This document shows, piece by piece, positions 25,188-34,445 of a stretch of 64,000 nt of DNA. The first letter of the stretch is position 1; each line of letters opens with the position of its first letter. The translations under genes were made by a program, and so were the position numbers. The stretch lies in contig NZ_JAATJE010000003.1 in assembly GCF_011927695.1 (NCBI RefSeq), forward strand, positions 19,951 through 83,950, written 5' to 3'. The DNA is from Sphingomonas jejuensis. GTDB taxonomy: Bacteria > Pseudomonadota > Alphaproteobacteria > Sphingomonadales > Sphingomonadaceae. The notes under the pieces were generated by a model. That model worked only from the letters and a program-made list of their open reading frames with translations, was not told where the DNA came from and made no database searches.

Positions 25188-26956
25188 ATCCCGCCCTCCG
25201 CCATCGCCGCCAGGCGCCGGAGCCGCAGCAGGTGGACGGGCGCGTCGAGGCGCGCCAGCGCGCGCCCCATCGCGTCGCGGCCGGCCGCGACGGCCCGGTC
25301 GTAGGCGCGCCAGTTCCGGATCTCGATGCCGCCCACCTCGGGCATGACGTAGAGGTCGGCCGCCGCGCGGGAGGCCGCGAGGTCGGGGCCCGCCGCCATG
25401 GTCGCCGAGCGCATCAGGATGGAGACGATCGGCGGCCCGCGCCGCCACGCCCCCGACCAGAACCACCGCCCGAGCGGACGGGGGCGCTCCACGTCGGCGG
25501 AGGTGAGCCCCACCGCCTGCGACACGTCCACCGCGACCACCGGGCCGTCGTGCGTCGCTCGCATCACCTCGGAGGGCAGGTTGCGCAGCACGCCGCCGTC
25601 GACCAGCACGCGGTCGCCCATCGCCACCGGCGGAAGCACGCCGGGCAGCGAGATGGAGGCCCTGAGCGCGGTCGCGAGCGGACCGCGCCGGTGCGCCACC
25701 GGCTCGCCGGTCGCAAGGTCCGCCGACATGCAGAAGAACGGCAGGGGCAGATCGGCGATGTCGACGTCGCCGAAGTGCTCGGCCAGCCGGCGCTCGACCT
25801 TGCGGCCCCGCGTCATCGCCACGAACGGCAGCGCGACGTCGTCCAGCGGGTTGGTCGCGACGAACGCCGCCCGCATGCGCCGGTCCAGCTCCTCGCCATC
25901 CCAACCGGCCGCCAGCCCCGCGGCGACGATGCCGCCCATCGACGTGCCGCAAACCGAGTCGATCGGCACCCCGGCCCGGCGCAGCGCGTCGACGGCGCCC
26001 ACGTGCGCGAAGGCGCGGGCGCCGCCGCCCGACAGCACCAGCGCGACCGCGCACCCGGTCAGCGTCCGCGCGAGCGGGCCGCAGTCGCCGCCGACCAGGT
26101 GGAAGTGGCGCGCGGGGCCGACCGCGTCCAGCCAGGCCGCCGTGCCGGCCGGCCGCTCGCCGCGCTGCACGAGGACCAGGTCGACGAGCCCGCTCGCCTG
26201 CAGGGGCTCGCTCGCGCACAGCCCGCAGTCGGCGGGCGGCGGCCGGTCGCCGTCGGCCAGCAGCAGCATGCGGTCGGCCTGGCGGCGGCACGCCGCGGCC
26301 CAGGCCCCCTCCTCCGCCTGCGCCGCGCAGAGCAGGTAGTCGTGCCGCGCCTCCGCCTCGGACCACCAGGCGGGGTCGCGATCCAGGAACGACGCGTCCA
26401 GCACGGCGACGTCGTGGCCGAGCGCGCGCATCGCGCCGGCCAGCAGCCCCGCCCAGCGGCGCGCGTCGACGCCGGCGTCCAGCGCCGCCAGCCCGATCAC
26501 GCGCGGCGTGACGGCGCCCGCGCCTGCGCCCGCGCCCGCCGACCGCGAGCGGGCGACCAGCAGCCGCGCGACCTCCACCATCGCGTCGGGGCTGCGGCGG
26601 GCGGCCGCGAGGAAGCCGGCGCCCGGCATCGCGGCCACCTCGCTGTCGCGCAGCGCCACAACGGTCGCCGAGCGCGGCGTCCCCGCCAGCAGGCCGAACT
26701 CGCCGACGACGTCGCCCGGGCGGAGCACGCCCACCAGCGCGCGCCCCATCGCGCCCTCGCGGAACACGCCGAACGCGCCGGCGCGCACCATGAAGATAGC
26801 GTCGGGCGGGTCGCCCGCGCGATAGAGCGCGGACCCGCCCGCCACCGCGAGCGTGCGAACGGAGCGCGCGCGGTCGAACAACCTGGCGATGGCGGGGACG
26901 TCGGTCGTGGCTCGGCTCCTCGCCGGGCAGGCTGCCGGAGAGCGGCGGGCGGTCAA
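25184..26956 (-). CDS. Cyclic nucleotide-binding domain fused to patatin-like phospholipase
   Basis: 590 residues from TTG 26956 (start uncertain). Residues ~20-130 form a cNMP/Crp-type beta-barrel (LYRAGDPPDAIFMVRAGAFGVF, GDVVGEFGLLAGTPRSATVVA). The patatin domain begins near residue 300: VLSGGGARAFAHVG, the nucleophile in GTSMGG, and the Asp of the dyad in VDGGVLRNLP. This resembles bacterial NTE-like lysophospholipases controlled by a ligand domain. The middle (150-290) is less conserved. Confidence 0.87.
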   Translation of the reverse strand: MTARRSPAACPARSRATTDVPAIARLFDRARSVRTLAVAGGSALYRAGDPPDAIFMVRAGAFGVFREGAMGRALVGVLRPGDVVGEFGLLAGTPRSATVVALRDSEVAAMPGAGFLAAARRSPDAMVEVARLLVARSRSAGAGAGAGAVTPRVIGLAALDAGVDARRWAGLLAGAMRALGHDVAVLDASFLDRDPAWWSEAEARHDYLLCAAQAEEGAWAAACRRQADRMLLLADGDRPPPADCGLCASEPLQASGLVDLVLVQRGERPAGTAAWLDAVGPARHFHLVGGDCGPLARTLTGCAVALVLSGGGARAFAHVGAVDALRRAGVPIDSVCGTSMGGIVAAGLAAGWDGEELDRRMRAAFVATNPLDDVALPFVAMTRGRKVERRLAEHFGDVDIADLPLPFFCMSADLATGEPVAHRRGPLATALRASISLPGVLPPVAMGDRVLVDGGVLRNLPSEVMRATHDGPVVAVDVSQAVGLTSADVERPRPLGRWFWSGAWRRGPPIVSILMRSATMAAGPDLAASRAAADLYVMPEVGGIEIRNWRAYDRAVAAGRDAMGRALARLDAPVHLLRLRRLAAMAEGGM

Positions 26957-27117
26957 GTCACAGGATTGCTATCCGCAGGGCATTTCTCGCGGAATACGCC
27001 GGCCAAGATCGGACTGGTGTCGCGGCACGCGGCAGAGGGTCGAAGGGTGACGTTCGACAAGCGGAGGCAAAAGGGGCAGGGCGCGACCGGGCGAGCGCGC
27101 CCGGAGTGATGCGAACC

Positions 27118-28083
27118 ATGCCGACCGTCGCCCTGGTGCAGCGACCCCCGGTCTTCCTCGACCTGCCGGCCAGCGTGGCGCTGGCGGCGGAGATCATCGG
27201 CGAGGTCGCGCGCGGCGGCGCGGACCTGGTCGTCTTCCCCGAGACGTGGCTCCCCGGCTACCCCGTGTGGCTGGACGACGCGCCGGACGCCGCGCGATGG
27301 GGGCACGCGCCGGCGGAGGCGCTGTTCCGCCACCTCTTCCAGCACTCTCCCGCGATCGACGGCCCCGAGCTGGCGACGCTCGCGGCGGCCGCCGCCGAGC
27401 ACGGCGCGGACGTCGCGATGGGCATGCACGAGCGGCGCGGGGGCACCCTCTACAACTCCATCGCCTTCCTGGGCGCGGACGGGTCGCGCCACCTGCATCG
27501 CAAGCTGTCGCCCACCTACAACGAGCGGCTGATCTGGGGTTCGGGCGACGGCAGCACGCTCGGCGTCTGGGACCGGCCCTACGGAAAGGTCGGCGGGCTG
27601 GTCTGCTGGGAGCACTGGATGCCGTTGGTGCGCGCCGCCATGCACGCGCAGGAGGAGACGGTGCACGTCGCGCAGTGGCCGGCGGTGGGCGAGCGGCACC
27701 AGCTCGCCAGCCGGACCTACGCCTTCGAGGGCCAGTGCTTCGTGCTGGCGTCGGGCTGCGTGCTGACGCGCGACGACGTGCTCGCCGGCTTCGACAGCGC
27801 GCGCGGGGCGCCCGAGGCGCGCGACCTGCTGGCCTCCATTCCAGCGGACAAGTTCTGGCTGAAGGAGGGCGGCAGCGCGGTGATCGGACCCGACGCCGGC
27901 TACGTCGCGGGCCCGAGCTTCCGCGACGCGGCGACCGTGATGGCCAGCTTCGACCCGGTCGCGGCGAAGCGCAGCCCCTACCTCGACGTCCATGGCCACT
28001 ACGCGCGACCCGACATCTTCGAGCTGCGCGTCGACACGACCCGACGGGAGGGGGTCAGGTTCGGCGAATGGCCGCAGGCCTGA
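27118..28083 (+). CDS. Nitrilase-superfamily (carbon-nitrogen) hydrolase
   Basis: 321 residues from ATG 27118, with GGAG 11 bases upstream; ATG 27109 and GTG 27106 are in frame. The catalytic triad is visible: Glu in VVFPETWLPGYP, Lys in HRKLSPTYNERLIWG, and Cys in GLVCWEHWMPL. The CWEHWMP context is that of true nitrilases (nitrile to acid) rather than amidases. Substrate unknown. It stands alone, divergent from the patatin gene. Confidence 0.9.
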   Translation: MPTVALVQRPPVFLDLPASVALAAEIIGEVARGGADLVVFPETWLPGYPVWLDDAPDAARWGHAPAEALFRHLFQHSPAIDGPELATLAAAAAEHGADVAMGMHERRGGTLYNSIAFLGADGSRHLHRKLSPTYNERLIWGSGDGSTLGVWDRPYGKVGGLVCWEHWMPLVRAAMHAQEETVHVAQWPAVGERHQLASRTYAFEGQCFVLASGCVLTRDDVLAGFDSARGAPEARDLLASIPADKFWLKEGGSAVIGPDAGYVAGPSFRDAATVMASFDPVAAKRSPYLDVHGHYARPDIFELRVDTTRREGVRFGEWPQA

Positions 28084-28112
28084 TCGCCGCGTCGGCGGTG
28101 CGCCGCGACGGA

Positions 28113-28574
28113 TCAGCCGGGCGGCGGCTGCGCGGCGACGATCGACGACACCTTGCTGGCGACCTCCTCCAGAGTCGCCGCCATGCGCGTCGGCTCGGAC
28201 GCCTCGCCGGCGCGATCCGGCGCGTAGCGGCTGGTCAGGTACTCCCGCCGGGCAGCCACCGCGCGAAGGTGCGCCACGGTCCTGACCCGTAGCACCAGGC
28301 CGGCGGCGACCGCCATCTCCATCCGGGAGGCGAGGTCGTGCTGGAGCCCGCGGATCGCCTCGGGGGACCGGCACCGGTGCAACAGCAGCGCGTTGAGGTA
28401 GAGTTCCACCGCGTGCAGGGCCAACATGCGATAGGGCGAACGCGAGGAGGGCACGTCGCGCCTCCCGCAGTTCGCCACGGCCGCGGCGGCGAGCCGGTAG
28501 TCGTCCGCGAGCGACCTGATCTCGCCCGCGGTCGCGCGATGTCCCGGGTTTGACGTGACGGCGGACGTCTGCAT
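28113..28574 (-). CDS. HEPN-like helical protein divergent from the SIR2 operon
   Basis: 153 residues from the ATG at 28574; longer frames to 28709 run into the promoter region. The core PYRMLALHAVELYLNALLLH ... GLQHDLASRMEMAVAAG ... LTSRYAP has the order expected of HEPN domains (helix with ExYLKA-like face, His-Asp-Leu, closing RY). HEPN proteins are often RNases or toxin/defence parts. The canonical RxxxxH was not clear, so activity is unproven. It shares an intergenic region with the SIR2 operon and may belong to it. Confidence 0.6.
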   Translation of the reverse strand: MQTSAVTSNPGHRATAGEIRSLADDYRLAAAAVANCGRRDVPSSRSPYRMLALHAVELYLNALLLHRCRSPEAIRGLQHDLASRMEMAVAAGLVLRVRTVAHLRAVAARREYLTSRYAPDRAGEASEPTRMAATLEEVASKVSSIVAAQPPPG

Positions 28575-28724
28575 GCCGCGACGGTAGGCGGGAACGGTTG
28601 CCGCCCCGTCAAGCGGCCCGCGTCGGTCGCGGGCGATCGAGAACGCGTGTGCCCTTGTGCCTGCGCCACCGCGACCGTAGCATGCCCCATCGGCAGGTCG
28701 CGCCGGCACGGGGGGCAGAAGAAC

Positions 28725-30476
28725 TTGGCGCTCGCGCCCGACGCAACGCAGATCACCGTCCAGCAGGTTCTCGCGATGCTCGATGCCGACTTCGAGCCGA
28801 TGGCGCGGGCCGTGGCCGCGGGCGAGTTCGCGCTATGGGTCGGCTCGGGCATCTCCCGCAGGGCGCCCAACCTAGGCCACCTCGTGTCCGCCGCAATCGA
28901 GTTCCTCCGAGAGCGCGCCGTCGCGCCCGCCACCGCCGCGATCTACACGCCCCCGCTGGAAGCCGCGCTGCGGCTCGCGGGCAAGGATCCGGCCGCACTC
29001 GCGGGCCGCTTCGGCGCACCGTTCGCGACGTGGCCCGAACACGACGAGATCGTGACCATCCTGTGGGACCAGTATTCGCGCGTGCTCGACATCCGGGTGC
29101 AGGGCGAACCCGCGGACTTCATCCTATGGGACGCGATCGACATCCGCCAGGCGTTCAGCGCGCCGCACCCGCCATCGGCGGAGCACCTCTGCATCGCCAT
29201 CCTCGTTATGGAGGACGCGGTGCACAGGATCGCGTCGGCGAACTGGGACGGGTTCATCGAGGCGGCAGTCGATCGCCTGAGCGGCGGCGCGCAGGGGCTG
29301 CTGCAGGTGGTCGTCGACCCCGCACAGCTGCGCGGCCAGCCCGGGCGGGCGACGCTGCTCAAGTTCCACGGCTGCATCGTGCACGCGACCGATGACCCGG
29401 CCACGTTCCGGCGCTTCCTGACCGGCAGCCGCAGCCAGATCATGCGCTGGCCGGAAGTGCCCGAGTTCGCGGCGATGCGCCACAGCGTCATCGAGGTCGC
29501 GCAGACGCTCAAGTCGCTAGTCCTCGGCCTGTCGATCCAGGACAACAACCTCCAGACGCTGTTCATCCGCGCCCAGCAGATCCACCCCTGGCCATGGCCG
29601 TGCGCGCCCGAAGCGCCGGCCCAGGTGTTCTGCGAGGAGGAGATCAAGCCCGGGCAGCAGGACGTGCTGAGAAGCATCTACGTCGACGCCTACGACCAGC
29701 ACGGCCCCGACATCGAGGCGGCCGCTCACCTGCGCGCCTGGGCGGAGCAGGTCCTGATCGCCCTCGTGCTGAAGACCGTCGCGGACAAGCTGATCACGCT
29801 GATGGGACTGTGGCTCACATCCTGCGGCAAGGCCGCGCTCGCCCCGGCGTTCGCGAATGGCATCGTGGCGGTCAGGAACGCGACCGCGGCGCATGCTTCT
29901 GTCGACTCGGTCGAGCGGAGCCGCACGCCGGCGGTGAACACCGGCGTGGCCGCCTGGTCGCGGATGGTGCGGATGTTCAGGAACGGCGCGCTGCCGGCCA
30001 GCGGCGACACCTACGAGCCGGTCAGCGCGACGGCAGCCGGCTTCCTGCACGCCGACCAGAACGCCCAGTCCGCTGGGCTGGGCCGGCTGGCGCTGGCGCT
30101 CTCGCTGCTAGAAGGCGGGCGTGCCGCCGGCCGCTGGGCGATCTCCCCGCCCGCGAACGACGAGGCCGGCGCCGGCGCTATGACCGCGACACCGGCTAGA
30201 CCCGGAGCCACGCCGCGACCGGTGTTCGTCGTGCGCTCGGCGTCTGAGGCGATCGCTCTTCAGGGCGCCGGCGCGTTCGCGAACGACAACGCCGTCGTGG
30301 TGCACGGCGACGACGCCTGGCGGACGATGGTCGGGCAGAGCGCGCGCGTCCCGCGCGGCGCCCCCGGCCGGACCGGACGCCTGGCACCGACGCACGTCAG
30401 CCTCGCACACCTGGTCTCGACCTCCGCGACCGCGGTCGACCTGCAGGACCTGTTCGCGGCGGAAATGCTCCTGTGA
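28725..30476 (+). CDS. SIR2-domain effector of an ABC-three-component (Lamassu/Ddm-like) system
   Basis: 583 residues if started at TTG 28725; a GTG at 28647 adds a low-complexity Cys/Ala leader, and ATG 28776 is another option. NAD-binding motifs of SIR2 are present: FALWVGSGISRRAP near residue 39, SANWDGF near 173, and LLKFHGCIVHATD near 213, giving the Asn/Asp pair and the catalytic-type His. The C-terminal ~300 residues are helical and unassigned. In defence systems SIR2 effectors deplete NAD+. It is coupled to the next gene by a GTGA overlap. Confidence 0.82.
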   Translation: MALAPDATQITVQQVLAMLDADFEPMARAVAAGEFALWVGSGISRRAPNLGHLVSAAIEFLRERAVAPATAAIYTPPLEAALRLAGKDPAALAGRFGAPFATWPEHDEIVTILWDQYSRVLDIRVQGEPADFILWDAIDIRQAFSAPHPPSAEHLCIAILVMEDAVHRIASANWDGFIEAAVDRLSGGAQGLLQVVVDPAQLRGQPGRATLLKFHGCIVHATDDPATFRRFLTGSRSQIMRWPEVPEFAAMRHSVIEVAQTLKSLVLGLSIQDNNLQTLFIRAQQIHPWPWPCAPEAPAQVFCEEEIKPGQQDVLRSIYVDAYDQHGPDIEAAAHLRAWAEQVLIALVLKTVADKLITLMGLWLTSCGKAALAPAFANGIVAVRNATAAHASVDSVERSRTPAVNTGVAAWSRMVRMFRNGALPASGDTYEPVSATAAGFLHADQNAQSAGLGRLALALSLLEGGRAAGRWAISPPANDEAGAGAMTATPARPGATPRPVFVVRSASEAIALQGAGAFANDNAVVVHGDDAWRTMVGQSARVPRGAPGRTGRLAPTHVSLAHLVSTSATAVDLQDLFAAEMLL

Positions 30477-31126
30477 CCTCGGCGCTGATCGCCGCCGTGC
30501 GCGACCGGCTCCTCGTGGCCGGCTACTCCGACCTGCCGACGCCCCTGCACGTCGCGGGCGTCGCCTTCGACTTCACCGGCGTCATGCGCGGGCGCGACGG
30601 GCGCGCGCTCGACCTCGTCGTCCTCGTCGACACGACCGCCGGCTCGTTCGGGGACGTCAAGGGCGCGCGGGTGCGCCAGCGCATCGAGGCGCTCAGCCGC
30701 GCGCTCGACGTGACCGGATCACGCCTGGTCCTGACCGCCATCCTGGCGGGGGCGACGCTCGCCGGCGGCGTCGAGGCGCTCGCCGAGACCTGCCGGGTGC
30801 TCCAGGTCGAACCGCAACCCGCGCCGGACGGCCCGGGCGGCGCGGCCACGGCGATCGAGCAGATGGAGGACCGCATACGCGTCCTGCTGCCGCTCTCGCT
30901 GCCAGAGCCGGCCGGCGGCGAGGAGGAGGGCGGCACCGCCGTCGAGCAGCTCAGGAAGGCGCTGCCGTCGGGCGTGGACACGGCGATCGTCGACGCGCTG
31001 CTCGCGGCTTCGCGCCGTGGCGAGGTCGCGGTCACGAAGGAGATCGGCAGCCTGATTGACGCCGAGCTGAAGACGAACATGGACCCGCCCGCCGCCGGTG
31101 CCGCGGGCGAAGGGAGGACCGCATGA
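30473..31126 (+). CDS. Middle component (LmuC/DdmB-like) of the three-gene system
   Basis: 217 residues from GTG 30473. It begins with an alpha/beta domain (GVAFDFTGVMRGRDGRALDLVVLVD, RIEALSRALDVTGSRLVLTAIL), then a linker and a helical tail. The size and position between effector and ABC ATPase fit the middle component of ABC-3C systems, which joins effector and ATPase. It starts and ends with 4-base overlaps, so the three proteins are made together. No catalytic motif seen. Confidence 0.65.
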   Translation: MTSALIAAVRDRLLVAGYSDLPTPLHVAGVAFDFTGVMRGRDGRALDLVVLVDTTAGSFGDVKGARVRQRIEALSRALDVTGSRLVLTAILAGATLAGGVEALAETCRVLQVEPQPAPDGPGGAATAIEQMEDRIRVLLPLSLPEPAGGEEEGGTAVEQLRKALPSGVDTAIVDALLAASRRGEVAVTKEIGSLIDAELKTNMDPPAAGAAGEGRTA

Positions 31127-33543
31127 ACCGGCCCACCCTGGCATCACTCGACGTGACCAACTTCCGCAGCATTCGCGGGCACGTCCACGCCCCGCTCGAC
31201 GCGAGGGTGGTGCTCGTCCACGGCGAGAACGGGGCGGGCAAGACCAGCCTGCTCTCGGCCATAGAACTCGCCCTCACCGGCGGCGTGCAGTCCCTCAGGC
31301 GCGCCGACCCGGCCTACGCGCGCCAGCTCCTGCACCGCTCCGCCGACCAGGGCGGCGTCGCGCTCGCGACCACGGGCGACGGCGGAGGGCGCTACGAGGC
31401 GGCGCTGACGCCCACGGGCGCCAAGTCGATCAACAAGCTCGACGCCGCCGACGCGTCGTTCTTCACGGAGCGGAGCTACCTGCCGCAGTCCCTCCTCAGC
31501 CAGCTGCTTCAGATCTACCAAGACGCCGGCCAGGAGGCGAACTCGCCGCTCGCGCGCTTCGTCGGCGATTTGCTGGGGTTGAACCTGCTCGACGCGATCG
31601 AGGAGGGGCTGAAGCCGCTCGCCGACAAGCGGAACGTCAGGAAGATCGCCGGCGAGTGGGCGACCGCAGAACTGCGGCAGAGTCAGGCCGAGCGGTCGCT
31701 GCGGGCGGATGCGGAAGCACGCGCGCTGCTGCAGGAGCAGATAGATCTGAAACTCGCCGACCTGCGCGGTGCGCTGGCGATACTCGGCGTCGACCTTCCC
31801 GCCGACGAGGCGAGCCTGGACGCGATCGAGCCGACGCTGGCCGAGCCGTCGGACGCCGCCGACCTGGAGCGGCTTGCGGACAGCCGGCGGCAGCTCGCCT
31901 CGATGCGCCGCCAAGTCGCGGAGGAGAACGCGGCCGGCACGGGGCCGGACGCGTCCGCGGGCGCGGGAGCCGCCGCCGAGGCGTTCTCCCGCTGGGTGGC
32001 GGCCAACGGCGAGCGCGAGGCCACGCTGCTCCGCGACGTCGCGATCGCGCTCCCCGAAGCCAACCTCCCGAGCGAGACCGGAAGGTTCGTGGACGCGGCG
32101 CGGACGGCGGCCAGGGCGCGGCGCGCGCAGGCGCAGGCCCAGGCGACGCAGGCGCGCGCGGACGCGAGGCGGCTTCTCGAGGCCGAGGGCGAACTTGAGA
32201 CGGAGCGCGGCCGGCTTGCCGCCATTGACAACGAGGTCGCGCGCCTACCGGGAAAGGCCGGCGGGCTAGCGTCCGCGCTGGCGGAGCTGACCTCGTTCAT
32301 CGAAGGCGAGACCTGCCCGGTCTGCGACCGAGACTATCGCGAGGTCTCGGACGCGCCGCTCGTCGAACACGTACACGCCAAGGTGCGGACCCTGTCCGCA
32401 TCGGCCGAGCGGCTGCTGGCACTCGGCCGCGCGCGCGGCGAGGCCGCGTCGGCGGGCGAGAGGCGGGTGCGGGAGATCGAGGAGCTGCGAGCGAGGCGTG
32501 TCGAAGCGCCCGCCTTGGCGGCGGTCGACCGGCTCGGGGCCGAACTCGATGCGCTGATCGCCCGGCTAGACGAGATGGAGCCCACGGTGCTGGAGGGCGC
32601 GCGCCTGCGGGCGGCCGACGTGGCGGCGCGGCGCGCGGCCGCCGAGCGGGGGCTGCGCGACTCCTCGCTCGCGGCGGCCCGCGACATGGTCGCGTCTTTC
32701 GCGGCTTCGCTCGACCTCGACTCGACCGATGTGGAACTGGACCTGACGGGGGTCGTCGACCGCATCGGGGCGGCCCTCGCGGAACGAGAAGCCCGCCTGA
32801 AGGCCAGGCTCGCCGCGCGGAACGCGGCGCGCGAGGCGGTGGCCGCGATCCGGGCGGCGACGACTAGACGGGCGGTGTTCGAACAGGTGATCGAGACCGG
32901 GAAGGCCGAGGTCGGGCGCGCCGCGGACGCGCTGCGGCGTGCGCAGCGGGTGCGCGATCGCGGCATCGCGGTGCGCGGCGCAGTCGAGCGGGTGAGGTCC
33001 GGCATCATCCGACGCGAATTCAATGATCGCCTCAACCGGCTGTGGCGCGACCTTTTCGTCCGGCTGGCGCCCGGCGAGCCCTTCGTGCCCGCATTCTCGA
33101 TCCCGACGGCCAGCACGCACCGGCTGCAGCCCAAGCTCGTCACCGTACATCGCGACGGCGGTCTCGCCGGAGGCACGCCGGGCGCAATGCTGAGCGCCGG
33201 CAACCTCAACACGGCCGCCCTAACGCTCTTCGTCGCGCTCCACCTGTCCGTGCGCGACAGGCTGCCCTGGCTGATCCTAGACGACCCGATCCAGTCGATG
33301 GACGACATCCACGTCGCGCACTTCGCCGCGCTGCTGCGGACGCTGTCCAAGGAGCACGGGCGGCAGGTGCTTATCGCGGTCCACGACCGGCAGCTGTTCG
33401 ACTACCTGCGCCTTGAGCTCAGCCCGGCGTTCCCGGACGACAGCCTCCTCACCCTGGAACTGACCAGGGGCCCGCGGCGGGACACGCGCTGCCTGTCCGA
33501 ACGCTTCGGATACAAGGAAGAGGCCCTGCTGGCCGCGGCATAG
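31123..33543 (+). CDS. Rad50/SMC-like ABC ATPase with zinc hook (LmuB/DdmC-like)
   Basis: 806 residues from ATG 31123, with GGGAGGA upstream. Walker A HGENGAGKTSLL lies at 33-44 and is preceded by VTNFRSIRGH, as in RecF/Rad50 heads. Long Ala/Arg/Glu coiled coils run from ~170 to 390 and ~410 to 620. Between them is a zinc-hook C398-P-V-C401 (ETCPVCDRDY). The C-terminal head has a degenerate signature LSAGNLNTAAL, Walker B WLILDDPIQSMDD near 720, and an H-loop in IAVHDRQLF. It probably senses DNA ends or foreign DNA and releases the SIR2 effector. Confidence 0.88.
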   Translation: MNRPTLASLDVTNFRSIRGHVHAPLDARVVLVHGENGAGKTSLLSAIELALTGGVQSLRRADPAYARQLLHRSADQGGVALATTGDGGGRYEAALTPTGAKSINKLDAADASFFTERSYLPQSLLSQLLQIYQDAGQEANSPLARFVGDLLGLNLLDAIEEGLKPLADKRNVRKIAGEWATAELRQSQAERSLRADAEARALLQEQIDLKLADLRGALAILGVDLPADEASLDAIEPTLAEPSDAADLERLADSRRQLASMRRQVAEENAAGTGPDASAGAGAAAEAFSRWVAANGEREATLLRDVAIALPEANLPSETGRFVDAARTAARARRAQAQAQATQARADARRLLEAEGELETERGRLAAIDNEVARLPGKAGGLASALAELTSFIEGETCPVCDRDYREVSDAPLVEHVHAKVRTLSASAERLLALGRARGEAASAGERRVREIEELRARRVEAPALAAVDRLGAELDALIARLDEMEPTVLEGARLRAADVAARRAAAERGLRDSSLAAARDMVASFAASLDLDSTDVELDLTGVVDRIGAALAEREARLKARLAARNAAREAVAAIRAATTRRAVFEQVIETGKAEVGRAADALRRAQRVRDRGIAVRGAVERVRSGIIRREFNDRLNRLWRDLFVRLAPGEPFVPAFSIPTASTHRLQPKLVTVHRDGGLAGGTPGAMLSAGNLNTAALTLFVALHLSVRDRLPWLILDDPIQSMDDIHVAHFAALLRTLSKEHGRQVLIAVHDRQLFDYLRLELSPAFPDDSLLTLELTRGPRRDTRCLSERFGYKEEALLAAA

Positions 33544-33827
33544 CCGCGCGGTCCATTCTTCTCGTTCGAATCGCGAAACGGGCCCAGGCCGCCATCGACG
33601 TGCGGCTCACCCCGTTCATCCGCTTCCGACTTGCCGATCACGCGCGTGGCCGCCACGACGGCGTTCAGCACGCCGAGCATCACCTTGGAAAGGTAGGCGA
33701 GAGGGTCGGCGTCGGCGAGCGCTGGCATCCCGCATGTGCGCGTCAGGCGACACGAGCGTAGGACTGGGCTCGAACGTAGAACTATGATCGAGAGGGGCAA
33801 CGGGTTCCGTCGAGCGATGTCGGCGGG

Positions 33828-34361
33828 TCACGAACCGCAGGAATGCCAGCGGCGCAGCGACGTTCCCCGCTCGTAGCCCATGCCAGAGGGATAGGTGAGG
33901 AACTCGACCATCATGCCCCACGGTGTCCGGCCGTAGCAGAAGAGGTTCCCGCAGCCCTCCTCCTTGGGAAATAGGAACGGGTTCGGCCCGGACAGCATCT
34001 GTCCGCCGGCGGACTCAAAGCATCGGAGCGCCTCGGCCATGTCGTCGACGTAGATGGCCAGGTGCTGCAGTCCGAAGTCGCTGGGGCGCGACGCAGGCCG
34101 CTGCACCTCCGCCTGCAGCTGGAACAGCTCGATCTCGGGTCCCCGCCCGAGCTGGACGAGGCGTGCGGCCACGAGCCGCGTGCCGGGATGGAGGTTCAGG
34201 TCGCGATCGATCTCGGGGCTGCCTTGCGGCGGCTGGTCGGTCGTGAACGACTCGTAAACCACCCGCGCGCCGAACGCCTCAATCAGGAAGGTCGTGGCCG
34301 CCTCGATGTCGGGCACCGTCACGCCGACATGGTCAATGCCGCGAACATAATCATGGGTCAT
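33828..34361 (-). CDS. VOC-superfamily (glyoxalase/dioxygenase-fold) protein
   Basis: 177 residues from the ATG at 34361. Two beta-alpha-beta modules: YVRGIDHVGVTVPDIEAATTFLIEAFGARVVYE and LQHLAIYVDDMAEALRCFES ... WGMMVEFLTYPSG. Metal ligands fit His (DHVGV), Glu (EIELFQ), His (QHLAIY) and Glu (MMVEFL). Substrate unknown. Last gene of the LysR-divergent minus-strand cluster. Confidence 0.85.
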   Translation of the reverse strand: MTHDYVRGIDHVGVTVPDIEAATTFLIEAFGARVVYESFTTDQPPQGSPEIDRDLNLHPGTRLVAARLVQLGRGPEIELFQLQAEVQRPASRPSDFGLQHLAIYVDDMAEALRCFESAGGQMLSGPNPFLFPKEEGCGNLFCYGRTPWGMMVEFLTYPSGMGYERGTSLRRWHSCGS

Positions 34362-34445
34362 GCTCTCACCTCGATGTACGTGCATGGGAAATCGCGACGC
34401 CCGCGCGACGCCGGTCGAGTTGCGCGCCCTGATTGTGATCCGGCG

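Noticed and set aside
26976..26990. GCATTTC near 26980 as another copy of the promoter box
   Set aside because: At the position of the GGAAAC core the sequence is AGGATT, with no inverted repeat.
28113..33543. Thoeris, DSR or SIR2-HerA as the identity of the SIR2 locus
   Set aside because: There is no TIR protein and no HerA-type ATPase; the zinc-hook ATPase and the middle protein fit the ABC-three-component layout better.
33544..33827. Minus-strand frame with a coding-like stretch (DPLAYLSKVMLGVLNAVVAA)
   Set aside because: Possible gene remnant, but the start, the family and the tail over the ATPase gene do not make sense as a real protein.
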